A DNA stretch of 64,000 bases, taken from Deinococcus sonorensis KR-87 (lineage in GTDB: Bacteria > Deinococcota > Deinococci > Deinococcales > Deinococcaceae). Positions 35,533 to 46,921 of the stretch are shown in pieces. Position numbers and translations under genes: made by a program. The notes below the pieces were generated by a model. That model saw only the letters and a program-made list of their open reading frames with translations. It was not told the DNA's origin and made no database searches. Location: the NCBI RefSeq assembly GCF_040256395.1, contig NZ_CP158299.1:268501-332500 (forward strand), given 5' to 3'. The first letter of the stretch is position 1. Each line of letters opens with the position of its first letter.

Positions 35533-37561
35533 TTACGGAGCCGTCTTGACCAGCTTGAAGTCTGTAAAGGCCAGGGTGTAGGCGTCGCCCTGCTGGCCCA
35601 CAGCCCCCAGGATCTGCAGCTGGGCCGCGGGGTTGGTGACCGGCGAGGTGAAGGTGTAGGTGTAGGTCTGGCCGGTGGTCGTCAGGGCGGCGGTCTTGTC
35701 CAGGTAGCGGGCGTAGCTGCCCCCGTTCTCCCCGATCACCACCGCCACGGTGCGCGGCGAGGTGCTGTGGCCCTTGAAGGTCAGGGTGTAGCTCTTGCCC
35801 TGCTCCAGCGGCACGCCCGTCTGGTTGAGCTGAACGTGCCAGTTGTTGGCCGGGTTGACGTGCGCCACCGCCAGCTGCAGTTCACCGTTCTTGACCGTGC
35901 TGGTCAGGCCGCTGCTGCCGTCCTCCCAGGTGCTCCAGTACGAGGTGCCGGCCACCCCGGCGATGCCCGGGACCGCCGGATCGTTCTGGGTGAACGACGG
36001 GTTGTAGATCAGGTTGCCGTCCGGCAGCGGCGGGCGCACCTGCACCACGGGCGCGTCTCCGATCTGCTTGAGCGACACGTTGTCAATCCAGACCTGGCCC
36101 GCTCCGGCGGCGCCCAGGTTGAATTCCAGGCGGGCGGCGGTGTCGGTGGTGGCGGCCATGTCGAAGGTGAAACTGTGATGCTGGCTGGCGGTGGTGGTGA
36201 GGGCCACGTCCTGCTCGCCGGAGTACGCGGCGAATCCGCGCGTATCGCCGCCGCCCACCTTCACCATCATGTGGCGCGGAGCCGACGCCCAGGCATCGAA
36301 ATCCACCTGGTAGCGCTTCTGCTGCACCACGTTGAGTCCGTCCTGCCGCACCTGCACCGCGTAGTTCACGCTGCCCGGCTGGGTGATGTCCACCTTCAGG
36401 CTGTGGCCGGCCGCCGCGTCGTTGCTGAGGGTGAACTGCTCCCCCTGATTGGCCTGATAGACCGTCCAGAAGCTGGAGTTGCTGACACCTGCCAGCGTGG
36501 TGGCCGTAGGGTTGGCCTTGACGTACTCGTTGCTGGCGTCCCACTCGAAGGAGGGGTTGTAGATCAGGTTGCCGTCCGGCTGGGCGGGACGGGCCGGATC
36601 GGTGCTGGGGGTCCAGGGGTAGGTCATGGTGGGGCGGGGACCCGACGTCACGCTTCTCGTCCGGCAACGCCGACCAGCGCACGTAGTCCACCTGCATCTG
36701 ACTGACGTCCGGCGTGCTGGCGTCGGGGTTGCCGCCGAAGTTGCCGCCCACCGCGAGGTTCAGCAGCAGGTAGAACGGCTTGTCGAAGGGGGCCGGCCAG
36801 GCGGCCAGATCGCCCTCCCCTTTCGGCGGCGCGGCCTTGCTGCTCCACCACGCGGTCTTGGTGGACGTGACCTGACCGTCCACCAGCCATTTGATCTCGC
36901 CGTTCTTCCACTCCAGGGTGTAGGTGTGCCACTGGTCGATGGTGCCGGCGTCCGGGAAGGTGAACTCGTTGCCGCTGCTCGTGTTGTTCGGCCACTGGCC
37001 GCCGTAGTGCAGGGTCTGCCACAGCTTGTTGGTCTGGCCGCCCTTGGCCTCGGTGATGTCGATCTCGCCGTTCGCCGCCCAGGTGCCGTAGGTGTTGTCC
37101 GGCACATCCTCCGGCAGCATCCAGATGGCGGGCCACAGGCCCTTGCCGGCCGGCAGCTTGGCGCGGATCTCGACGCGCCCGAAGGTCCGGCTGAACTTGC
37201 CGGCGGTGCGAATGCGGCCGGAGGTCCAGCTGTAGGTCTGGTCGCTGCCGCCGGTGGCCTTGTCGCCCTTGAAGCTCTCGCGGCGGGCCGTGATGATCAG
37301 CTGGCCATCCTTGACTGAAACGTTTTCAGGGCGGTCGGTGTAATACTCCAGCTCGTTGTTGCCCCAGCCGGGCAGGTTCACCACGTCACCGTTGCCGAAC
37401 TGAAAGCCCCACTTGCTGGTGTCGAGCGCCGTGCCGCTGAATTCGTCGTTCCAGACGGTCCCGGCGGGCTTATCCACCACCGGCGTGGCGCGGGAACCAC
37501 AACCGGACAGCCCCAGACCGCCGGTCATGAGCAGTGCCGCGAGCCAGAAATGCTTCTGCAT
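35533..37561 (-). pseudogene. Lipoprotein GH16 beta-glucanase with two CBM4/9-like modules, one extra base
   Basis: Signal peptide with lipobox LSGC (Cys21), then a GH16 laminarinase domain: WGNNELEYYTDRPENV, the catalytic GEIDITEAKG (E-x-D-x-x-E, ~residue 165), LEWKNGEIKWLVDGQ and VDYVRWSAL. Two carbohydrate-binding modules follow, each starting DGNLIYNPSF and ending with jelly-roll strands. The second half lies in another frame; dropping one G in GACGTCGGG near 36648 restores a ~675-residue protein. Expected to cut beta-1,3/1,3-1,4 glucans at the cell surface. Start has AGGAGG upstream and a TTGAAC-17-TAGGCT promoter overlapping an operator. Confidence 0.86.
37315..37329. promoter_or_regulatory. 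Operator-like palindrome inside the GH16 gene
   Basis: CTGAAA-CGT-TTTCAG: 6-bp arms matching the operators upstream, about 235 bases inside the GH16 coding region. Could serve as an auxiliary operator for DNA looping. Confidence 0.45.
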
Positions 37562-37612
37562 ACGTCCTCCTGAGCGCAGCGTTGAGCCGCGCCGCTAATT
37601 TGGGATGGCTGC

Positions 37613-37641
37613 AGCCTAACAGGCTTTGAAAACGTGTTCAA
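37613..37641 (-). promoter_or_regulatory. GH16 promoter overlapped by LacI-type operator
   Basis: TTGAAC (37636-37641), 17-bp spacer, TAGGCT (37613-37618) on the minus strand. TTGAAAACGTGTTCAA at 37626-37641 (plus strand), with perfect 5-bp outer arms, covers the -35. Confidence 0.65.
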
Positions 37642-37772
37642 GCAGCACAGGGGCCTGCATAGAAAGATGCCGTTCAACCAGGCATCGATCTTTTGGGCTA
37701 TATCGATGTTCAGAGATTGTCCAGGCCGCAGCCAACTTTGTTCTGGCACCCTGCAGGCCAGCCCTGCCTCTG

Positions 37773-37798
37773 GAAAACGTTTTCAGTCCTGCTATGCT
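37773..37798 (+). promoter_or_regulatory. LacI-family gene promoter with perfect operator
   Basis: GAAAACGTTTTC at 37773-37784 is an exact 12-bp palindrome of the LacI/CcpA class. TATGCT at 37793-37798 is a good -10 for the regulator gene starting at 37810, so the operator sits over the -35/spacer and suggests autoregulation. Confidence 0.7.
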
Positions 37799-37809
37799 GC
37801 AAGGAACAT

Positions 37810-38871
<1,062 letters not shown>

Positions 38872-38975
38872 TCGGGGCATTGCTCAAGCTCGGAGGAACT
38901 GCCGCCGCAGGTCCGGTAAAGGCCAGGGCCGATTCTTCTTGTTCGGCTCACGCCAGCGGCCCGTAGGCTGAAGCC

Positions 38976-39182
38976 ATGTCTCGGGCCTTTGTGAAGGAAG
39001 ATGGAGGCGGACGCTGGGAAGCGCCCGCAGCCGCCCGGCGGTACCGGGCCAGCCTCAAGGGTGAGCGTTCGGCGGTGCACGAGTCGGACGACCTGCTGGA
39101 TGTACTGCGCTGGCTTGCGGAGCGGGAGCGCGGGGAATACGAGCTCCACGACTGGACCGGGGCGCTGCTGGCCCGCGCCTGA
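38976..39182 (+). CDS. Small conserved-type protein
   Basis: 68 residues. TAGGCT six bases before the ATG marks a leaderless gene. It has RWEAPAAARRYRASLKGERS and DDLLDVLRWLAERERGEYEL, a compact alpha/beta pattern with no recognised family. It lies 42 bases before the AIM24 gene and may share its transcript. Confidence 0.6.
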   Translation: MSRAFVKEDGGGRWEAPAAARRYRASLKGERSAVHESDDLLDVLRWLAERERGEYELHDWTGALLARA

Positions 39183-39224
39183 GCCACCCGGAACCCGGAC
39201 GCGGGTGGCCGCGTATCCGGCAAC

Positions 39225-39989
39225 GTGACCCCTGACGCACAGACCCCGGCCAAGAGCCTGAGAGACTTTCTGCTGGACACGGCGGAACGCGACCGCCCCG
39301 GCGAGGTGTTCGAGCTGGAGAGCAGCAAGATGCTGGAAGTGAAGGTGCGCGGGCGGGTGTGGAGCAAGCTGGGCGCGATGGTGGCGTACAAGGGCAACCT
39401 GAGCTTCCGGCGCGAGGGCATGCTGGAAGGCGGGCTGATGCGGGCCCTCACGCGGGCGGTGTCGGGAGAGATGGAGCCGCTGGCGAAGATCGAGGGGCAG
39501 GGGGTGTGCTACCTGGCCGATCAGGGCAAGGACATCACCATCATCAACCTGCAGGGCGACAGCCTCAATGTCAACGGCAACGACCTGCTGGCCTTCGAGG
39601 ACACGGTACGCTACACCATCACCATGCATCGCCGGATTGCCGGAATGGCTTCGGGCGGACTGTTCAGCGTGCTGGTACAGGGACAGGGTATGGCCGCCAT
39701 CCTGAGCCATGGGCACCCGCTGACCCTGCGGGTCACGCCGAACGAGCCGATCTACACCGACCCCAACGCCACCATCGCCTGGAGCGGGCACCTGCAACCG
39801 CAGCTGCGGATGGACGCCAACCTGCGCACCATCTTCGGGCGGGGGGGCGGCGAGACGCTGCAGATGGTGTTCCAGGGCGACGGCTTCGTCGTGGTCCAGC
39901 CGTACGAGGAATTCGATCAGGGCCTGGGCGGACATGCGGACCAGCAGGGCAAAAACGGCATTGGCGGGCTGGGCGACCTGTTCGGCTGA
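39225..39989 (+). CDS. AIM24 family protein
   Basis: 254 residues from GTG 39225 (TATCCG five bases upstream). The TRAP-like beta-roll of AIM24/TIGR00266 proteins is visible: SKLGAMVAYKGNLSFRREGM, GEMEPLAKIEGQGVCYLADQ, LNVNGNDLLAFEDTV and VQGQGMAAILSHG. The family is conserved from bacteria to mitochondria without an established bacterial function. Confidence 0.85.
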   Translation: MTPDAQTPAKSLRDFLLDTAERDRPGEVFELESSKMLEVKVRGRVWSKLGAMVAYKGNLSFRREGMLEGGLMRALTRAVSGEMEPLAKIEGQGVCYLADQGKDITIINLQGDSLNVNGNDLLAFEDTVRYTITMHRRIAGMASGGLFSVLVQGQGMAAILSHGHPLTLRVTPNEPIYTDPNATIAWSGHLQPQLRMDANLRTIFGRGGGETLQMVFQGDGFVVVQPYEEFDQGLGGHADQQGKNGIGGLGDLFG

Positions 39990-40005
39990 GCGGAATCGTC
40001 GAGCG

Positions 40006-40998
40006 TTAGGGGGCAGACGGCGTGGAAGGGGTGACGGCGGGTCCGGCTCCACTGCCGCTCTCGCCGTCCTGGAACTCGCCCGATACCGGCCCCAGCGCCA
40101 CCACCGAACCGGTGTCCAGGTTGTAGCGGATCACGCTGGCCGTGAGCGTCTGGTCGCTGGTGGCGGAGCTGGCCGGCTGCTCCTTGCTCCCACGCAGGAT
40201 CGCCACGTTGGCCGCGTCGTCGTACTCCACCCGCTCGGCGCGGCTGGTGCGGGCGCCGTCCTTAAGCACCACCCCGCCGACCAGCGTGGTGGTCTCGTTG
40301 TCCACGTTGACCTCAATGCGTTCGCTGGTGCCGCTCAGGGTGCTGTCCGTGTTCTGGCGTGAGAAGGTGATGGGGCCGTCGATGCGGGCCACGCCGTCCG
40401 ACTCGTCATACACCAGCCGGCTGCCCTCCAGGGCGGTCTTGCCCTGGGCCACATGCACCGTGTCGGCGGCGACCTTGGGGGTGGCCTCCACCTCGCAGCG
40501 GCTCAACTGATCCGTCTTGCCGTCCGGGGCCTCGTCCAGATAGCGGGCGGTGCCGGCGCTCATCTCGATGTGGCCGTCGCCGCCCTCCTGCTGCGTGACC
40601 ACCGCCAGCGGAGCCACGATCACGTTCTTGTCGATGCTGACCCGGATGCCGCCCGCCCCGCTCTCGCTGAACACCGAGATGGTGGGCGTTTCAGGCGGGT
40701 CGTTGTCCTGCGGGCCGCAGTTGGCAAAGATGCCGGTCTCGTCGCTGCTGCCGGTCCGCACCACCCGAATGATGTGCGTCTTGCCGTCCTTGGCAGTGCG
40801 GGTCAGCTGGACCGAGGAACCCTCATCTGCGGCCGGCGCGTCGCTGGGGGCAGACGGAGTGCTGGGCACGGCGGCAGGGGCAGGCGTGGAGGGTGACGCG
40901 GCCGGCGTGCCCTGCGCCAGTGCCAGCCCCAGCAGCAGCGGCGCCAGCAGCCACGGCCCGGCGCCTGTACGTGATGTTGTGGGTCTGCTCTGCCGCAC
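40006..40998 (-). CDS. LptA/OstA-like exported protein
   Basis: About 330 residues; GTG 40998 has GGAGG eight bases upstream and is preferred to ATG 41022. Signal peptide [15 protein letters not shown], a Pro/Ala/Ser linker, then an OstA/LptA-type beta-jellyroll with repeated strands ([53 protein letters not shown]). Such proteins form a periplasmic bridge for lipid transport to the outer membrane. It is the last of three such genes here. Confidence 0.78.
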   Translation of the reverse strand: MRQSRPTTSRTGAGPWLLAPLLLGLALAQGTPAASPSTPAPAAVPSTPSAPSDAPAADEGSSVQLTRTAKDGKTHIIRVVRTGSSDETGIFANCGPQDNDPPETPTISVFSESGAGGIRVSIDKNVIVAPLAVVTQQEGGDGHIEMSAGTARYLDEAPDGKTDQLSRCEVEATPKVAADTVHVAQGKTALEGSRLVYDESDGVARIDGPITFSRQNTDSTLSGTSERIEVNVDNETTTLVGGVVLKDGARTSRAERVEYDDAANVAILRGSKEQPASSATSDQTLTASVIRYNLDTGSVVALGPVSGEFQDGESGSGAGPAVTPSTPSAP

Positions 40999-41066
40999 CG
41001 CTGCTCCCTCCGGCCGGGTCACGGCCCGGCCCGCTCGCCGCTCAGTTTACCCTGCGCTGCCGGCCG

Positions 41067-41972
41067 TTACTCGCCGTTCAGCTTGAACTGGGCGACCGGA
41101 ATCTGGAATCCCGCGTCCAGCGAGCGCACGCGGGCCAGGTCGGTCCGCTGCTCCAGCGCGCCGGTGGCGCGGGCCCGGACGGTGGTGCCGTTCTTGCTGT
41201 CCACGCTCACGGCGTTGCCCACCACATAGGCCACGTTCTTGCGGTCGTCGTAGTAGATGGCGTCGCCGGTGGTGGTGATGGTGCCCTGGGTGAGCTTCAC
41301 CTTCCCGCTGACGTACAGCAGCTTGCCCTTGGTCAGGATGCGCGCCTCGCTGCCCACCACGTTCAGTTCCTTCTGCTTGCCACTGGCGGCACGGCTGAGC
41401 GTGGGGTTGCCGGTCAGCACGCCCAGCTCCTTGCCCTCATCGAAGACCACCTTGTCGGCGTGGCCGGTCTGGCTGCCGCTCTTGAGCTGCACGTCGCCGG
41501 TGCTGGTGCTCACGTTGTTGTCCACGTCCAGGCTCATCTGGCTGGCCCCGATGTTCACCACGTCGTCGCCCTGCTTCTCCGGCGTGAACACCGCGCTCGG
41601 CTGCCCGGTCAGCACGCCCTGACCGCTGGCCTCGCTGTAACTCAGCTGGGCGCCGCGCGCCGTCAGGCGGCCACGGGTCACCGTCACGCCCCCGGCGAAG
41701 TCGGCGCTGCGCTTGCCCTCGGCGCTGCTCATGCTGGTGCCGGCCGGCGCCTTGAGCACCGCGCGCGGCGCGCTGATGCTCACGGTGTTCACGGTGGCCT
41801 TGACGGCCGCGCCGTTCTTGCCGCTGTAGCTGTAGGGGCCGTTGCGCAGGTCACCCTGGAACTGTGCGGCGCTGTCGAAATGCAGCACGCGGGTGGTGGC
41901 CGCCGCGGCCAGGGTGGTGCCGAGCAGGACCGAACCCAGCAGGGCGAGGCGGTTCAGGGAAAGTGTGTTCAT
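41067..41972 (-). CDS. LptA/OstA-like exported protein
   Basis: 301 residues with signal peptide LALLGSVLLGTTLAAAA. Jellyroll repeats: RSADFAGGVTVTRGRLTARG, QLKSGSQTGHADKVVFDEGK and TTTGDAIYYDDRKNVAYVVG are the strand-turn-strand units of OstA/LptA. It lies between the LptC-like gene and the other LptA-like gene, all co-directional. Confidence 0.82.
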   Translation of the reverse strand: MNTLSLNRLALLGSVLLGTTLAAAATTRVLHFDSAAQFQGDLRNGPYSYSGKNGAAVKATVNTVSISAPRAVLKAPAGTSMSSAEGKRSADFAGGVTVTRGRLTARGAQLSYSEASGQGVLTGQPSAVFTPEKQGDDVVNIGASQMSLDVDNNVSTSTGDVQLKSGSQTGHADKVVFDEGKELGVLTGNPTLSRAASGKQKELNVVGSEARILTKGKLLYVSGKVKLTQGTITTTGDAIYYDDRKNVAYVVGNAVSVDSKNGTTVRARATGALEQRTDLARVRSLDAGFQIPVAQFKLNGE

Positions 41973-42059
41973 GGAAACCTCCGGTGAGCCCGATTCTGCC
42001 TGCGCTGCCTGACAGCAGCGTGACGGACCGGCTCATGTGGCTGGGAGAAATGGACGCGG

Positions 42060-42680
42060 TCAGGGCGCCTTTCTGGGAATGGCCTTGCCGTTCAGGCATT
42101 CAGCGGTGGGGGTGGAGTAGACCTCGCCGCCCTCGCGCTGACTGCCGCTGGTGTTGCTCAGGTCAAAGTTGGCCGACATGTCGTCGTACTCCAGCCGGAG
42201 GCTGGGCGAATCCACTTTGACGTAGGGGCCGAAGAAGCCGCCCTGCTGGTTGATCATCACCTGCTTGCTGCCCACCGAGCGCATATCAAGCGAGATGCAG
42301 TCGGCCACCACATACAGCCGCGCCTGACTGGTCCGCAGGTTGCTGTCCTTGTCGATGATCAGCTGGCTGGCGCTCAGGGTCAGGTCGGTGCGCTCGGTGC
42401 CGTCGGGGTCCTGCACCACCCGCTGGCCCTGCCCCAGCCGGTCCAGGGTGTTCTCGTCCAGCTCCGGGTTCACCCGCACCTGTCCGGCCTCGAAACGCCA
42501 GACGGCCTTGGGGTCCTGGGCCGGGTACAGGCTCAGGCGCACATGCTGCAGCGTCACGCCGGAGCGACCCAACTCGGCGCCGGCGGGCAGCAGCGAGAAC
42601 ACCAGCCCGAAGGCCAGGATGGCTGCAAGGAGAACCGCACTGACCCGGAGCATGCGGGCATGATAGCGGCGGCGGTTCAT
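42060..42680 (-). CDS. LptC-like membrane-anchored protein
   Basis: 206 residues. A single N-terminal membrane helix (VSAVLLAAILAFGLVFSLLP) is followed by LptC-type jellyroll strands (LQHVRLSLYPAQDPKAVWRF, LTLSASQLIIDKDSNLRTSQ, LRLEYDDMSANFDLSN). It would hand lipids from an ABC exporter to the LptA-like proteins next door. The absence of classical LPS in Deinococcus makes the cargo uncertain. Confidence 0.75.
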   Translation of the reverse strand: MNRRRYHARMLRVSAVLLAAILAFGLVFSLLPAGAELGRSGVTLQHVRLSLYPAQDPKAVWRFEAGQVRVNPELDENTLDRLGQGQRVVQDPDGTERTDLTLSASQLIIDKDSNLRTSQARLYVVADCISLDMRSVGSKQVMINQQGGFFGPYVKVDSPSLRLEYDDMSANFDLSNTSGSQREGGEVYSTPTAECLNGKAIPRKAP

Positions 42681-42726
42681 GAGAGTGCTGAAGTTTTCGG
42701 CGTCGGGACTCTGTTAGCCTGCCGGC

Positions 42727-43491
42727 ATGATCGACAGCCACTGCCACCTGGATTACATCGAGGACGCCGAGGCGGCGCTGGGCGAGCAGGGATTGACCGG
42801 CGCCGTTTGCATCGGGGCCAGCCCGGACCACGCCCGGAACGCCGTGGCGCTGGCGGCCCGCCATCCGCAGGTGTGGGCCACCGTGGGGCTGCACCCCACC
42901 GACGCCGCCGAGCACGACTCACGCGAGGCTCGCACCGCCATCGAGCAGCTGAGCCTGGAGCCGCAGGTGGTGGGCATCGGGGAGTCGGGGCTGGACGACT
43001 ACTGGGCGCAGGACCAGCGCGCCGCCCAGCAGGCCAGCTTCGAGTGGCAGCTGGACCTCGCCCGGCGGCGCGGCCTGCCGCTGGTGATTCACACCCGCGA
43101 CCGGGACGGCCAGGATTCGGCGCACCAGGGCGTCATCCAGACCCTTCGCAGCCAGGGGTCCGGGGTCGCGGCCATCCTGCACTGCTTCAGCGGTCACAGC
43201 GGCCTGCTGGCCTGCGGGCTGGAGCGCGGCGACTACTTCGGGTTCGCGGGCAACCTGACCTACAAGACGGCCCAGCCGATCCGCGACGCCGCCCTGCAGG
43301 TGCCGCTGGACCGGCTGCTGGTGGAAACCGACGCCCCGTTCCTGGCGCCGGTGCCGAAGCGTGGCCGTCCCAACCGCCCCGGCTACGTGCGCTACACCCT
43401 GGCGTTTCTGGCGGAGTTGCGGGGGATGAGTGAGGCCGAGCTGGAACGCATCACCGACGAGAATGCCCGGCGAGTCTACCGGCTGGCGTAG
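42727..43491 (+). CDS. tatD: TatD-family metal-dependent hydrolase (DNase-like)
   Basis: 254 residues. [13 protein letters not shown] (HxH metal ligands), [29 protein letters not shown] and [11 protein letters not shown] are all TatD signatures. 3'-5' exonuclease-type activity in DNA repair is reported for the family. TAGCCT lies six bases before the ATG (leaderless), diverging from the LptC-like gene. Confidence 0.92.
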   Translation: MIDSHCHLDYIEDAEAALGEQGLTGAVCIGASPDHARNAVALAARHPQVWATVGLHPTDAAEHDSREARTAIEQLSLEPQVVGIGESGLDDYWAQDQRAAQQASFEWQLDLARRRGLPLVIHTRDRDGQDSAHQGVIQTLRSQGSGVAAILHCFSGHSGLLACGLERGDYFGFAGNLTYKTAQPIRDAALQVPLDRLLVETDAPFLAPVPKRGRPNRPGYVRYTLAFLAELRGMSEAELERITDENARRVYRLA

Positions 43492-43506
43492 GCCCGACAG
43501 AACAGG

Positions 43507-43534
43507 GGCGGAGGGCGATGGTATGCCCTCCGCC
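43507..43534. terminator. Terminator hairpin between tatD and the RND gene
   Basis: GGCGGAGGGC / GCCCTCCGCC, a perfect 10-bp stem with an 8-base loop, between converging genes. Confidence 0.7.
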
Positions 43535-43551
43535 CTCCGCTTCTGCCCGGC

Positions 43552-46500
43552 TCAGTCGCTGGCTGGCACCAGACCGTCTGGCCCTCTGCCCTCCTGCGAC
43601 TCCTTGCGCCGCCTGCCGCTACGGGTGCGCTCGAAGCGGTAGAACACGCTCGGCACCACGTAGAAGGTCAGCAGGGTGCTGGTCACCACGCCGCCCAGAA
43701 TCACGATGCCCAGGCCGCGCCGGAACTCGGCGCCCTCGCCGTGCCCGAACACCAGCGGAATACTGATCACCAGCACGGTCAGGGTGGTCATCAGGATCGG
43801 GCGAAAGCGCAACTGGGCGGCCTCGATCAGCGCCTCGCGGATCGGGAGCGTCTGCATCCGCTCGGTCACGAACTCCAGGTACAGGATGCTGTTCTTGGTG
43901 GCCAGTCCCAGCAGGATCACCATGCCCAGAATCGTGATGACGTCCAGGCTGGTATGGAAGGCATACAGCGCCCACACCGCGCCCACGATGGCCAGCGGCA
44001 CCGGCAGCAGCAGGTAGAACGGATAGCGGAAGCTGTTGAACTGCGAGCCCAGTACCAAATAGGTGAGCAGCACCGCCAGGATCAGCACGATCGGGCCGTA
44101 GAACAGCAGGTCGCCGGTCAGGCCCGCTGACCCGAAAGCGCTGGCGTTGCCCAGGTTGACTCCGTTCTCCAGCAACCCGGCCGCCTTGACCCGGTCCAGC
44201 AGCGTCTTCTGATACGCGAACGGGCTGGGCGCGCCCGGCTTCAGGTTGATGTCCAGGGTCGCGGTGTAGGCCTTGTTGTAGCGGTTGAGGGTGGCCGGCG
44301 CCTGCTGAAGCCGGAAGCTGCCCAGGCTGCTGAGCGGCAGGTTGGCGCCCAGCGCCTGCGAGTAGACCGTCTGCGACAGCAGGTCCTGGGCGGTGGCGAG
44401 CTGCGCCGGGTCCGCCTTCACCACGATGTCGACGCTGTTGTCGCCGTCGCGCAGGGTGCCGGCGGTGGTGCCCTCGTTGTAGCTGCGCAGAGCGCTCGCC
44501 AGGTCCGAGGTGGTCAGGCCGCTGCCGGCCAGCCGCGAGGGGTCCGGAATGAAGTTGCGCTCCTGGCGCGTCTCGGAAAGGCTGCTCTTGAGGGTGGCCA
44601 GCTGCGGGTCCTGCGAGAGCAGCGCCACCACCTCACGGTTGCGCTGCACCAGCAGGCTCTGGCTGGGCGCGGTGAGCGCGAGGCTGATGTCGGCGCTGCC
44701 GCCCGGGCCCTGCTGCTGGGCCGCCACCACCAGGTTGCTGCCCGGCGCCCCGGCCACCAGCGGGCTCAACTGGCTGCGGTAGCGGTCCACCAGCGCGTCC
44801 ACGCCGGCCCGCTGGTCCTTGGGAATCAGGGTCACGTTGAGTGTGCTGCTCTGGGCCGACACGCTAGTGGACACCAGCTTCACTTCCGGCTGCCGCAGCA
44901 GCTGCGCTTCCAGCAGCCGGGTGCGGCGGTCGGTTTCGGTCAGGCTGGTGCCGGGGGGCAGCGTCAGCGACACGCTCAGGGCGCTGTTGTCGGATTTGGG
45001 CGTGAAGGCGAAGCCCACCCCGCGCAGCGGCACCGCGATGCTGACCAGAAACAGCAGGCCCAGCCCGATCACCAGCAGGTTGCGCGGCAGCGCCCAGGCG
45101 ACCGAGCGGGCGTAGGCGCTCGACAGGCGTTCCACTGCGCGGTTGGTGATGCCGTGCAGGGTACCGGTGATGGCCTCCAGCAGGCCCAGCAGCACCTGCA
45201 GCAGGTAACGCACCATAGCCAGCACCAGCGGGTACAGCACAGCAGCCACGAACACCAGCGGTCCCGTCTGCCGGCTCAGGACGGCCAGGAGGCCCAGGTA
45301 CAGCGCCAGCCCCAGCAGGCCCCAGGGCCGGTAGAAGTTGCGCAGCGCCCAGCGCAGGATGGCCGGGAAGCGGCCCAGCACTCCGCCGAACTCGCGCCAG
45401 CCGATCGGCTCCGGGTCGGCGGTGTAGGCCATGCGGACGGTCAGGAACAGCAGCGACTCCAGCCAGCTCAGCGTGATGGCGGCGGCCAGCCCCAGCCCGA
45501 ACTGCCGGAAGAACTGCCCCAGGATGCCCGGCATGAAGCTCAGCGGAATCAGCACCGCCAGCAGCGAGAGGCTGGCCGCCGTGACCGCGCTGAACACCTC
45601 CGAGCCGCCCAGCAGCACGCTGCGCACCAGCCCGTGCCCCTCATTGCGGTAACGCTGCACGTTCTCGGCCACCACGATGCTGTCGTCCACCACGATGCCG
45701 ATGGCCACGATGATCGCCAGCAGCGAGATGATGTTGAGCGTGAAGCCGAATAGCCCGTAGATCAGCGGGGCGGCGCTCACCGAGATGGGAATGGCCAGAA
45801 TCACCGCGAACACGGTGTTCAGCCAACCCAGGAACAGCAGCACCACCAGCGCCACCGCCAGAATGCCGATCAGGAATTCGCGGAAGGTGTCGTTCACGGT
45901 GGCGCGGGTCACGCGGGTGGTGTCCTGGGCGGCCAGCAGCTGGTAGCCCTGCGGCAGCGGCACCTTCTGTGCTGCGGCCCGCACGTTGTCGGCCACCGAG
46001 ACCGAGTTGCTGCCCGACGCCTTGCGGATCTGCAGCAGCACCGCCGGCTGCCCGTTCAGGCGCGCGTAGCCGCTGGGCGCGGCGCTGGTGTCGCGCACGT
46101 CCGCCACGTCCGAGACCTGGGTGCCGCTGGCCGGGTCCACCAGAATCTGCTCCACGTCGCTAAGTTTGGTGGGGGTGCTGCGGGTGGAGAAGCCGATGTC
46201 GTTGCCGTTCTGCTGCAGGCTGCCGGCCGGCAGGTCCAGCGCCGAGGCCTGAATCGCCTGAATCACCCGCGCCGGGCTGAGGTTCAGGCGCTGCAGCTGC
46301 TGCGGGTTGAGCAGCACCTGAATCTGGCGCTCCGGACCGCCGCTGGTGCTCACGTCGGCCACCCCAGACACCCGCTCCAGCAGCGGCACCAGCGTGTCGT
46401 CGGCGTACGCGCGCACGCTGCTGAGCGGCTGCGCCCCGCCCAGCAGTGCCAGCGTGATGATCGGCTGGGCGTTCGGGTCGAACTTCTGCACCACCGGCGC

Positions 46501-46911
46501 GTCGGCCCCGCTCGGCAGCGTGCCGCGGATGCCGGCCACCGCCTGACTCACCGCGTTGGCCGCGCTGTCGATGTCGGTGCCGTTCTGGTAGGTGATGATC
46601 ACGGCGCTGCGGCCACTCACGCTGGTGCTACTGATGTCCGACACGCCGCTGAGGGTGCTGACCGCGTCCTCAATCTTGCGGCTCACCTCGCGGTCCACCT
46701 GATCCGGGGTGGCGCCGCTGTACGGCGTCGAGATGGCCAGCACCGGCACCTCGAAGTTGGGCAGCAGGTCCACGCCCAGCCGGAACACGCTCACCAGCCC
46801 CAGCAGCACCACCGCCACGAAGACGCCGATGGAGAAGACGTACTGACGCACGCTGAAGGTGATGGCCGGGTTGAGGCGCGGTTCGTGCGCGGTGGAAAGG
46901 GGCTTGCTCAT
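43552..46911 (-). CDS. RND-family efflux pump, inner-membrane subunit
   Basis: 1119 residues, full length for the HAE/AcrB class. Starts with [20 protein letters not shown] (TM1) and shows the TM4 proton-relay pair in [29 protein letters not shown] porter loops, and the second TM bundle ([35 protein letters not shown]). Drives proton-linked export of hydrophobic compounds. It starts 10 bases after the adaptor gene and ends the five-gene MarR operon. Confidence 0.94.
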   Translation of the reverse strand: MSKPLSTAHEPRLNPAITFSVRQYVFSIGVFVAVVLLGLVSVFRLGVDLLPNFEVPVLAISTPYSGATPDQVDREVSRKIEDAVSTLSGVSDISSTSVSGRSAVIITYQNGTDIDSAANAVSQAVAGIRGTLPSGADAPVVQKFDPNAQPIITLALLGGAQPLSSVRAYADDTLVPLLERVSGVADVSTSGGPERQIQVLLNPQQLQRLNLSPARVIQAIQASALDLPAGSLQQNGNDIGFSTRSTPTKLSDVEQILVDPASGTQVSDVADVRDTSAAPSGYARLNGQPAVLLQIRKASGSNSVSVADNVRAAAQKVPLPQGYQLLAAQDTTRVTRATVNDTFREFLIGILAVALVVLLFLGWLNTVFAVILAIPISVSAAPLIYGLFGFTLNIISLLAIIVAIGIVVDDSIVVAENVQRYRNEGHGLVRSVLLGGSEVFSAVTAASLSLLAVLIPLSFMPGILGQFFRQFGLGLAAAITLSWLESLLFLTVRMAYTADPEPIGWREFGGVLGRFPAILRWALRNFYRPWGLLGLALYLGLLAVLSRQTGPLVFVAAVLYPLVLAMVRYLLQVLLGLLEAITGTLHGITNRAVERLSSAYARSVAWALPRNLLVIGLGLLFLVSIAVPLRGVGFAFTPKSDNSALSVSLTLPPGTSLTETDRRTRLLEAQLLRQPEVKLVSTSVSAQSSTLNVTLIPKDQRAGVDALVDRYRSQLSPLVAGAPGSNLVVAAQQQGPGGSADISLALTAPSQSLLVQRNREVVALLSQDPQLATLKSSLSETRQERNFIPDPSRLAGSGLTTSDLASALRSYNEGTTAGTLRDGDNSVDIVVKADPAQLATAQDLLSQTVYSQALGANLPLSSLGSFRLQQAPATLNRYNKAYTATLDINLKPGAPSPFAYQKTLLDRVKAAGLLENGVNLGNASAFGSAGLTGDLLFYGPIVLILAVLLTYLVLGSQFNSFRYPFYLLLPVPLAIVGAVWALYAFHTSLDVITILGMVILLGLATKNSILYLEFVTERMQTLPIREALIEAAQLRFRPILMTTLTVLVISIPLVFGHGEGAEFRRGLGIVILGGVVTSTLLTFYVVPSVFYRFERTRSGRRRKESQEGRGPDGLVPASD

Positions 46912-46921
46912 CTCACGCCTC

